Part shown: piece by piece, positions 11,330 through 19,829 of the stretch
Layout of the letters: every line of letters begins with the position of its first letter
Position numbering within the stretch: the first letter of the stretch is position 1
Source of the DNA: Aptenodytes patagonicus
Lineage: Eukaryota; Chordata; Aves; Sphenisciformes; Spheniscidae
Assembly: GCF_965638725.1 (NCBI RefSeq)
Contig: NC_134974.1
Location: 3,060,143-3,124,142, forward strand
DNA length: 64,000 bases
Direction: 5' to 3'
Notes under the pieces: model-generated
Databases searched by the model: none
Told to the model about the DNA's origin: nothing
Seen by the model: the letters and a program-made list of their open reading frames with translations, nothing else
Translations under genes and position numbers: made by a program

Positions 11330-11640
11330 GGCCCCACTGCGGCGCTCAGGGTGCCCCTTTTGGCTCTTGCTACACTGCCATCGCATCTCTTCCCCCACCC
11401 CTGCTGCATCCCCTTGCACCCCCAGCGCACTGCGCTGTGCCCACTGCACCCCTCTGCAGAGCTCCAGGTGCCTCCTCCACTGCATGGCTACTGCGTGATC
11501 CCCACGCCTCCCCCTGCACCCACTGCACCCCTCTGCAGTGCTCAGGGTGCCCCACTGCTCCCCACTGCCACCACCACTGCATGTCCCCCTATACCCATTG
11601 CACCCACTGCTCCCGCTGCTCCTCACTGCACTTTCTGTTC
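11330..11640. repeat. Degenerate minisatellite in the pseudogene's first intron
   Basis: Repeated CCCACTGCACCCCTCTGCAG and GCTCAGGGTGCCCC motifs recur at uneven spacing of about 80-115 bases between the signal exon and the Ig module. The units are diverged. Confidence 0.65.
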
Positions 11641-11785
11641 TCCCCATGGGACCCAAAGGGGGTCCCGGCGCAGCCCCTCTGCCCCTACCTCGCAGGGCAG
11701 CGAGGCCGAAAAGCACCGTGAGTGTGAGGAAGCAGAGCCACAGCTGCCTCATGGCACTGCTGAGCCTGGCCACCGGCACCTCCAT

Positions 11786-12447
11786 GGTGAGGGAGAACTG
11801 CAGAGCCACTGCCACAGCGCTGGGGCTGCTTAGGGTCTGTGCCAGGGTGAGCGCAGCTATGCAACAGTGACATTCACCCATGACCTTCGTCCCCAAGTGC
11901 CTGGAGGCACTGACCCACAGGGCTGTTTGGCAATCTGGTGAGGGGCCCGGGGCCGGTTTGCCTGCCCGGGAGCCTGCAGACCCAGCGGGCTGGCAGGGAG
12001 CCTGGGGACGGTGGGTGTGCATGGGGACGGGCATCGGGGACAGGTCCTGCATCCCCAAGGGCTTGTGCTGAGCCCCTGCCTGCTCATCCCTAATCACTTA
12101 TGCTGTTTCGTGTGTGGCTGGGCAGCGCTGGAGCTGGTGGATCTGCATCCTGCCCACGTGGAGGCTGGCCATGGGGCAGCTCGGGGGGGGGGGTGCGGGG
12201 AAGGGAAAGGGTGCCCCAGGCATCAGTGATGGGTTGGTGGCGGGTGCTGGCGCTCAGGGGGACTCTGCCAGGCTGAGTGGTGCCCCCAGCCCTCTCCAGC
12301 TCCATCCGAGCCCCGTCCTGACCAGAGCTCCCTGGCTGGGGCACGCAGACGGCACCTTCTTGGCAGGTTGTAGAGGCGAAGGGGTGATGGGGATGGGGAG
12401 GGGAGAGCGGGGTCTGAGGCCGCTCCAGTCCCAGACCCGGCCGGCTC
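11786..12447. other. Spacer between the two pentraxin copies
   Basis: About 660 bases holding the 3' flank of the intact pentraxin and the presumed former promoter of the broken copy. I see no clear AATAAA-type signal or TATA box. Confidence 0.5.
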
Positions 12448-13391
12448 TCATGGCCCCAGCACCTCCCGGAGCCGGGGTTTCACTACCACATCACCTTTCA
12501 CCTCGTAGCTCAGGTTCTTCCAGGCCAGGACAGCAGGCGGCAGGCGTAGGGACTGGTAGGCGGCTCGCATCTTGTCTGGGGACAGCCCCGCATCCCACAG
12601 GTAGACGTCGGTCAGCTCGCCCGAGAAGGAGTTGTAGACGTCAAAACCACCCCCGAAGGCGTCCTGCTCCTGCCCCAGCAGAATGGCCGCCTCCGCCCCC
12701 ACCATGTAGCCCCTCTGCAGCCCCTTGCGGGGCCAGGGCTTCCCATTGAGCCAAAACTCAGCAATGCCGGTGGCCGACTCCCAGCTAGCACAGACGTGCT
12801 CCCAGTCCCCGTGGCCCTCAGGGACGCGGAAGGTGACGAACTTGCCCCCCACGTAGAGTCGGTACTCGCTGGGCTTGGGCTTGAAGAGGAGGATCTCATT
12901 GTCCTGCGCCTTGGTGGCATAGGAGAAGAGGCTGTGGGGCCGGGTCAGGTCAGTGTAGGACCGCAGGCACACGGTGAAGTTCTGCAGCGGCTGCTTGAGC
13001 TTGGCCCTCAGCAACACGTAGGCATCGCTGGGGTCCTTCCGGAAGACGAACACCTTTCGGTACAGGTCTGGGGGACGAGAGAGGGGATGCGGTGGGAGGT
13101 TGGGGTGTCCTGCAGCCCCCTCTGACTGCCTCTGAGCCTTCCTCTGTTCCCCCCGGGTGATTCCGCATCCCTGACATCCCTTCTGCTGACCCCAGCCTTG
13201 CTCCAGCATCCTCCAGCCCTGCTGACTGGGCTCTGGCATGAAGCAGAGGGCTCAGAGAGCTGCTGCCACGTACCCCCTGGACCTGCCCTGCCCTGTGCCA
13301 GCTCCTGTCCCCCAGCATTGCCCCTACCTTCCTGGGCCACGATCCCCGAGATCCCGGCCAGGACAGCAAGCCAGAGCTGCAGCTGACCCAT
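12448..13391 (-). CDS. CRP: Short pentraxin, CRP / serum amyloid P type
   Basis: Secreted, calcium-dependent pattern-recognition protein expected to form a cyclic pentamer. Exon 1 (13328-13391) gives ATG and a signal peptide MGQLQLWLAVLAGISGIVAQ; exon 2 (12448-13067) gives the whole pentraxin domain to a TGA stop. The intron is 260 bases, phase 1, the usual short-pentraxin structure. The product is 227 residues (human CRP 224). Landmarks are the pentraxin signature HVCASWES, the disulphide Cys pair (FTVCLRS and HVCASW), an N-glycosylation site NFT, and calcium residues in QDNE and GQEQD. At CRP position 81 (a Glu that contacts choline) the residue is Phe; at 147 and 150 it is Asp and Asn. Several stretches (EYRLYVGG, GIAEFWLNGKP) look more like SAP. 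CRP-versus-SAP orthology cannot be settled from the sequence alone and may predate the mammalian split. Confidence 0.92.
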
Positions 13392-13456
13392 GGTCCTGGG
13401 CGTTGCAGTCGGTGCAGGGAAAGGAGCCGCCTCAGTGCAGGGCTGCCGCCCGCCAG

Positions 13457-13463
13457 GTTTATG
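13457..13463 (-). promoter_or_regulatory. TATA-like box of the pentraxin gene
   Basis: CATAAAC on the minus strand about 66 bases upstream of the ATG, within CCCATAAACC. A start about 30 bases downstream would leave a short 5' UTR of roughly 40 bases, typical of liver acute-phase genes. No matching element precedes the broken copy. Confidence 0.5.
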
Positions 13464-13469
13464 GGCCGG

Positions 13470-15158
13470 AGGGTGGGAGTGGAGCCGCGTCCCGCCAATC
13501 CCGTCCCCAGCAGCCTGGCATGCTCTGGGAGGAGTGATTTCATGCCGTCACGCGGCCGTGCCACAAGACCCTAGGTCACCCGCCTGCACGGGGCTCCCCT
13601 TGGAGCTGTGCCCACCCGGGCCAGGGGGGCACCCCAGCTGCGTGGCTTCACCTCGGTCCTCTCGTCTCCCCGCCCCGGGCAAACGCCCTGTGGGAGTGAC
13701 CCGGTTTGATCCCGGCTCATCTGAGAAGCACAGGGGAAGCTGCCCCTGGCCCCCTCGCCCTGACCTGCGGCTCTTGGGCATGTCCCCGGGCTCTGCTTGC
13801 CCCTTCCTGGCCAAAGGGACAGAGCCCAAAGCCAGAGCTGTGGGCACCAGGTGGCAGAAGAAACCACAGCAAAGCCGAGTGACTGAGGGTCCGGTGTCCT
13901 CCGAGGGTGCCCGTGGTCTGGGCATCCTCTGAGGGCGTCCGTGTGTCCTGCGACCAGACAGGGCTGGCACACAGTGCGCCGTGCCCCCCGCCTGGGATGC
14001 ATCCTGGTTGGAAAGAGGGAGGATTTCGTCTGCTCCGGGCTCTGTAATGATGGTGCTGGATTGGCTGCTGGGCAGGGGGTCCGGGCTGGGATGTGGGGCC
14101 GTTGCGTGGGTATGCTGGGGGGGACAGGTGGCAGGGCAACAGCAGGATGCTCTCGGCCGTGGGTGGCTGCCCCCTTTTTGGGGACAATGTGGGCTCGTTC
14201 CCTGCCGAGTCAGTACCTCAATTTGCCAGGGATGAGCCCCCAGGTCCTGCAGGGCTTGGCTCAGCCGGGGCAGCTCCTTGTGTGCCACTGTGCCAGGTCC
14301 TGGACCCCCCGGGTGGGCAGCTCTCAGCTGCAGGCTCGCACCCCTCCATCGCCCCCCCTCCAGCTCTCCACCCACACCCGTTTCACATCCCATGTGCCTT
14401 GTGACCACACGTGGCTGTCCCTCGTGGACCATGGCTCAGATGCCTCCAGCGCTGGATATAAATCACCCCAATTCCCGCTAATAGACTGCAGACCTTCATT
14501 ATGAACTTTTCCTGCTAATTTGGAGGCATGAGGAGCACACACCTCCTGCTTCCCGTCCCTCAGCCCACAGGAGCCTGGCTAGAGGTGATGGATGTCACCC
14601 CCCCCATCCCCCCCCTGCACCTCCCAGCCCCTGCCATTAACCAAACTTGGCAAGTGGCTCTGACAGACGTATATATTGTATATAATTCCCACTGGCTGAT
14701 CTCAGGCGTGACGCTTATCTCGGCTTGTCAGGAGGGAGTGAAAAATCCCCCATCGCTTCACATCGCTGCTGCCCTTTCTGCCTGCCAAAATCTCCCTGTG
14801 GAGCTGGGGCAGCCGGGGCTGAGCCTTGGGGATCCCCAGGGGTGTGCAGGAGCCTGGGGCTGACACCCCCCAGGGACTTGGGAAGATGCTTGAGGCACCC
14901 CAGGGCCATCTCCATTGAGCAAATTGGGGTGTCTGGCCCCAAACAGTGGGGCTGAGACCCCAAGGAAGGGGATGGAGGGAGGAAAGGCACCAAGCCTGGC
15001 ACATAATGGGCCCACATTGCCCTCCCCTGGGTCCTGAGGGAGCGTTGCTGTGGGGCAGAAGCTGCGGGGCTGGTGGGGACATTGTGGGGAGAGGGGATGG
15101 TGCTGGGGGCTGGGGGGCCAGGGGATGGTGTGAGGCCCTCAGCTGCAGCCCCAGGAGC
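13470..15158. other. Intergenic DNA between the pentraxin and ACKR1
   Basis: About 1.7 kb with no gene. 14,450-14,530 and 14,640-14,725 are local AT-rich islands (GGATATAAATC, CCGCTAATAGA, TATATATTGTATATAATT). The second is followed by a GATA-type CTTATCT at about 14,714. These could be regulatory but this is untested. Confidence 0.5.
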
Positions 15159-16596
15159 TCAGCAGCTGCTGCTGGCACCTGCCCTGCAGCGGCAGAGCCG
15201 GGCGGCGAGCAGCGCTGCGGGCCCCAGGCAGCAGTGCAGCACCCCCAGCCCCTCGCTCAGCCCCAGCACATAGTCAAAGTGCTCGAAGGTGCCGCAGGTG
15301 GGCTGCAGCAGCTGGGTGTGCAGGAGGAAATCCACGGCCAGCCCCACACCATAAGGGACCCAGAGCCCAAAGAAGAGCCAGCTCGCACCAACACCTGCCT
15401 CCCAGCCCACCCTCAGCTGTGGCATGACCAGCGTGGCCGCCAGCAGCACCACTGGCAGCAGCAGGAAGAGGCAGAGGCAGAGGGCGAGGTGCAGCAGGTA
15501 TGCTGGGGAGAGGATGTCCACGCTCCGGCGGATGCAGCTTGTCTCCGGGGCTGCCACCGTGCCACTGGCAAGAGCTGCTGGCGTTGCCAGCAGCAGTGCC
15601 CCAACCCATACAGCCACGGCCAGCCGCCGGCTCCGGCGGTCCCAGCGGCACCAGACAGTGCTGCAGGAGCTGCTGCCCACCAGCAGCCCCTGCGTGAAGA
15701 GGCTCCAGTACCAGAGCAGGTAGGTGAGCCTGCACAGCCCTGTGCCCAGCCACCAGCCCTGCCTGATGCCCACCGCCACCGGCGGCAGCAGGGCGGCGAA
15801 GAGACCTGTCCCCACTGCCAGCTGGGCCACCAGTGCTCGGCTCTGGGGCCAGCCCCAGGCGTGGGGCCGCTTGGCCAGTGCCATCAGCAGCGCCCCAGTG
15901 CCCAGGGTGGCCGCAGCGCAGGTGACGGCCAGGAAGGTGGGAGCCACGCGCTGGAAGAGGGGACAGTACTGATTGTGGCAGGGCGCGGCATCGTAGTCCA
16001 GGGAGGTCATGTTGCTGTCATCATAGGAGAGGTTGCCCATGATGTCCAGCAGGTCCAGGGAGTTTTCGCTCTCCAGGATGCTGGGGCTCTGTGAATGAGA
16101 CCAGTGGGCATCAGGGAGGGACGTACCCGGCCGACTGCAGGTGCCTGCATCCCACAGCATCGCTTGAGACATCCCCTCTGATGGGCTGCTGCTCCCCGCC
16201 ATGGAGCTGCTGCCCTGCTGGTGCTGGGGGATTCATGTACAGTCCTGGTGCAGGTTGAGCAGGGCAATTTATCAGGGAGGGACACACTGCGGAGAGAGGG
16301 GAGGCCTTCTGCTGATACCTCAGGGGTGTGGGATTGTCCTGAGCTGGCCCCGCTGTACATGAAAGCACAAATTTTCTTACAGCCTCAAAGGAGGGTTGCA
16401 GACCCCTAGTGGGTGGGTGCAAACCCCACCGAGCTGTCTGCAAATGAGTGCCGGCAGTACCTGCTGAAAGCCGTGGCCCTGCTCACCACTGTGCACCCAT
16501 GTGGCCCCAGCCCTCATGTCCAGTGGGATGGGAAATCGCTGGGAAGAAGCAGCAGGGGAGGGGAGAGGCACTTACCACCAGGATGCAGTTGCCCAT
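15159..16596 (-). CDS. ACKR1: ACKR1, atypical chemokine receptor 1 (Duffy antigen / DARC)
   Basis: Seven-transmembrane chemokine-binding receptor of red cells and venular endothelium; it binds and transports chemokines without G-protein signalling. Exon 1 (16576-16596) encodes seven residues, MGNCILV, and exon 2 (15159-16088) the remaining 309; the junction is phase 0, exactly as in the human gene (MGNCLHR then the rest). The acidic, tyrosine-bearing extracellular tail holds N-glycosylation sites NLS and NMT and the motif LDYDAAPCHNQYC. Transmembrane blocks include SRALVAQLAVGTGLFAALLP, LLWYWSLFTQGLLVG, LALCLCLFLLLPVVLLAATL and GLSEGLGVLHCCLGPAALL. The DRY motif after TM3 is absent, as expected for ACKR1. 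The longer open frame starting at 16202 runs through the intron and was rejected. The gene lies directly downstream of CADM3, as in mammals. Confidence 0.94.
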
Positions 16597-16863
16597 GATG
16601 TGTGTCCCAGGACGGCACCTGCTCCTCTGTGTTTGGGATCTCCAATGGGTGCTGTGCGTGGCAGCCAATGCTCAGCCGCACATGCTCACTGCAGGGCGCT
16701 GTGCCCAGCGGTGCACACTCAGGGGTGCACGCTCTCTGATGGGCGCCACGCACGTCAGTGCACACTCTCCAAGAGCTGTGTTGCACAGCGGTGCCCGCTC
16801 CACTCACTCTCCCTCAGGCTCCACTCCTCCCGCTCAAAAGGGAGGCAAAGGACTGCGGTAACG

Positions 16864-16870
16864 AGATAAG
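16864..16870 (-). promoter_or_regulatory. GATA box upstream of ACKR1
   Basis: Gene-strand CTTATCT, inside GCTCTTATCT, lies 268-274 bases upstream of the ATG. The human Duffy promoter carries its GATA-1 site in the same GCTCTTATCT context, the site whose mutation causes erythroid Duffy-null, as I recall the sequence. The distance to the ATG is longer here. The match suggests the erythroid element is ancient; this is inference. Confidence 0.55.
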
Positions 16871-16899
16871 AGCTGCCTCGTTAATGGCAGCCCTCCTGG

Positions 16900-18559
16900 C
16901 CTGGCAATCCCCTTTGCCAGGGTCTGAAGGAAACAGGCGGGTCACCACTGCCGGTAAAGCCAGTGAGCTGCCAGTGCAAGCCTGCAATTTCTCGAGCAGG
17001 AAACAATCACTTCCTGGCAGAACACCTTAAATTAATTAGGAATTGTATTTACAGGCACTCCGGCTGTGTGGATGCTCCTGTTGCTGTCCTGGACTCAGGC
17101 GTGTGCAGAGTTTCATCCCAGGGATGCCGGCTGAGTGCAAGCCTGGCTCTGGGGCATAGGGTGGGTGTTGCGGGTGCAGGATGCTGGCAGCTGCCGAGGG
17201 GACCCTGTGGTGGCGCAGCCTCAGCATGCGGTGCTTTCCAGCTCCCGTACAGCAAGGAAATCCGCAGCTCTTCCTCGAGACGCCCTGCTGGGAGGCCGGA
17301 TCCTGCGGGGTCACCCTGTGACACCGGGGCTGAGTCATGGGCTCCCTGGGCTGCAGTGGGAAGCAAGCCCAGCTTGGCAGGGGACCGGCAGGGGCCGGTG
17401 GTACTTGGTGGCCCTCATGCCTGGTGGGAGCCTCCTTGGAGGGTGGTGGGGCTGGAGGGGGTGTCAGGGGGTTGGGACTGAGGGCTACTGTCATTTGGGG
17501 GGGCTGTTAATTTGGGAGGAGCTGAGGGTCAGGAGCTGTGTGTCTGCGGTGGGGGTCTGGGGGACTAGGTGGGGGAATTTGAGGGTGAAAGGGCTGGGGG
17601 TCTGCACAGGGGGACTGGGAACAGGCAGCTGATGGAGACTGGTTTGGGGGGCTGGGGGGCAGCAAGGGTCAAGGGCTTGAGGGGGACTGAGCAGGCTGTG
17701 TGATGGGCTCAGCTGCGTCCCTCCCATGCTGTGCACCAGGGTGAGCCATGTCCCCTCACCAGGCTGAGCTCTGCCCCTCCCCGGCCTCTGTGCCCCTGGC
17801 TCCCCCTCGCCCCAGGGGGGTCACGGCCACGACACCTCCCAGGCCCCGGCAGTGGCCGGTGTGCGCAGGCAGAAGCAGAGACGTGCAGGCAGGTAATGTG
17901 TGTAATCCAGATATATTTATAGGATTATTTTCCAAGATTAGCACAGGATATTAGAAAGGTTATAAAGTCACATCGATGTTCGTTGTCTCCCTTTTATGTA
18001 CATACAAGAACACAGCACAACAACACAGACCATCCTCTGCCCTGCCTTGCTGCCACCCCATGGCGTCTCCAGAGCTCCCTACAAATATGGCTTTCGTGTC
18101 TATTGAGAGTTCAGTGCCAGCCGGGAAGTGGCCGGAGCCTCGCCAGGGCTGGTGAGCGGGAGTGAACAGGCCTGGCTGCAAACGAGGACCACAGGGTCCT
18201 GAATTCTCCTCGGTTCCCCAGCACCGGCCCTGGCCGCATCCTGGTTTGGATGCCCCGGGCCCAGCACAGGTGACAATGGTGGCACAGCGTGGACATGGGG
18301 CTGGAGGTCCCCTGCCCGTGTGGCTAACGAGGACCCCCTGCTCCTGAAGGGGCCACCAAGGCCCAGGGAGGTGGCTGGTGCCCTGGGCTCTCCCAGGCAC
18401 GTGGTGACACCACCTGGCTTTTCTGGGCACCGGCAGGGAGGGACAGGAGCCCGGTGTCCCCTCTCCCCTGTGGCAGTGTGTCCCTCATGTCACTGCCCCA
18501 GCAGCACTGCCTGCCCCCTTGCTTCTTCCCTCCGCAGTGCAGCGCATCCACCATCAGCC
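16900..18559. other. Intergenic DNA between ACKR1 and the CADM3 3' end
   Basis: No gene recognised. 17,890-18,010 is AT-rich and unique. 17,440-17,700 is rich in GGGGG tracts. Confidence 0.55.
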
Positions 18560-19290
18560 ACATCAGTGACACCATGTACCCCGCTGCCTCCCTGTGCCGC
18601 TGATGGTGTGTGGTGTCACCCCCATGCTAGCATCAAGGTGTAGCTTCTCACCCCTTCACACAACCCACATCACCTCTTGTACTTCTGACATGGTGTACCC
18701 AACCCTCCTTGACAGCCCTGAGCCGGTGTACCACAGCGCTGTACGCACGTACAACAGCACATGCCTCAGACCCAACACAGGGTGTATTCCATCAACCCCC
18801 CCTTCACATCACCCTAACACACTCATGGTGTGGTGCAGCTCACAACTGACACCCATCGTGCCCCCACTCATGGCTGTGTACCTGTTCCCCTGCACACCTG
18901 TGACATGGTGTATTCACCACCCCAGAAGACTCAACACACGGCGTACCCCACCAAGCCCCTGGGTTCCCAAAATGGTGTTTCCCACCACACCTCACACCCA
19001 TGACATGATCTATTCATCAGGGCCTCAAACTCGCAAAGTGGTTTCTCCATCATGCTCATGACACGGTGTGTCCTCTCTCTCCTTCCACCGGCAGCATGGT
19101 GGGTGCACCATCACTGCACCCTCCCACACCGCGACGTGCCCCATCGCAGCCTCATGACGGTGTCCCCATCACCCCTCGCACTCATCCCACAGCATCTCCC
19201 TCTTCACACGTGTGACCTGGTGTATCTGTCACCCCTCACATGTGACACGGGATCTCCCTTGCCCTCATGCCTGTGGCAGAGGGTCTACTG
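18560..19290. repeat. Degenerate minisatellite with GACATGGTGTA-type units
   Basis: Variants of (T)GACATGGTGTA(TTC) followed by CACC-rich spacer recur at about 18687, 18774, 18899, 18990, 19050, 19150 and 19215. The units vary in length and sequence. The array lies just beyond the proposed CADM3 poly(A) site. Confidence 0.65.
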
Positions 19291-19829
19291 CTCCCTTGCA
19301 TCTACCAAAGCCCTTTGGCTCTTGCTTGCAGATGCAGCCTCATGTTCATGCTCCCACCACTCCCAGGACCTGTGACACCTGGGGCCATAGCTCAGCCTTT
19401 CGCCATGGCTGTAGCAGGACAATGGGCCCACCTGGGGTGAGACCCGGCCCATCCTTTGCTGACATCTGCTGCAGGCAGCAGGTCCCACCCCGATGCCCTG
19501 CCTGTGCCCGGTCCTCCCCGTGCTGCATCCTGCCATGTCCCATACCATGCCGCATCTCAAAAAGGCCAAATCCTGACTTCTCTCACCAGGGCAAAGCGGT
19601 GACCACTGGTGCCAGCCCTTGAAGCAGCTCTGGAGCAGCGGTGCTGGGGAGAAACTGGCCACGGCCATGCCTGCGCTGCCTCAAAGGGGCACAAAGCTCC
19701 CTGTCCGACGTCAGCTCCCACCTCCTTTTCCCTAGGGACCAGTTAACCCCCTTCCCTCCCAGACCCCTGGGTTAGGGCTTTCTTTGTAACGATCTACAGC
19801 ACGTAGACTTACAATGAGATTAAATTGTA

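Larger units (their letters stand above)
9822..11752 (-). pseudogene. Chimaeric signal peptide - CADM3-type Ig - pentraxin pseudogene
   Basis: Four exon-like blocks in order: 11689-11752 (64 nt, signal peptide beginning MRQLWLCFLTLTVLFGL, phase-1 donor), 11057-11147 and 10689-10858 (an Ig domain, 91 and 170 nt), and 9822-10413 (pentraxin domain). The first block has the same length and phase as exon 1 of the intact pentraxin at 12,448-13,391. The last is close to its exon 2: it shares LEQPLQNFTVCL, SYTDL, LFSYATK, HVCASWES, KPWPRKGLQRGY and LLLGQEQD. Damage seen: the Ig core Trp codon is TAG, the donor after the second Ig exon reads AT instead of GT, one base is lost just after LQRGY, and the Trp of the VYxWD motif is TGA. 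A codon is also missing in the QDNE calcium loop. Other splice sites remain intact, so decay looks recent. A tandem pentraxin duplicate that gained an Ig module in its intron is the simplest reading. Confidence 0.82.

Noticed and set aside
12448-13239. Pentraxin starting from a Met at 13,239
   Set aside because: This reads through the intron and lacks a signal peptide. The two-exon model gives a signal peptide and the expected length.
14946-16094. Plus-strand open frame of 382 codons
   Set aside because: Antisense shadow of ACKR1 exon 2.
15159-16202. A single-exon ACKR1 start at 16,202 giving a longer N-terminus
   Set aside because: The extra residues are translated intron. A 7-codon exon (MGNCILV) with a good donor at 16,576 joins a good acceptor at 16,088 in phase 0, as in the known gene.
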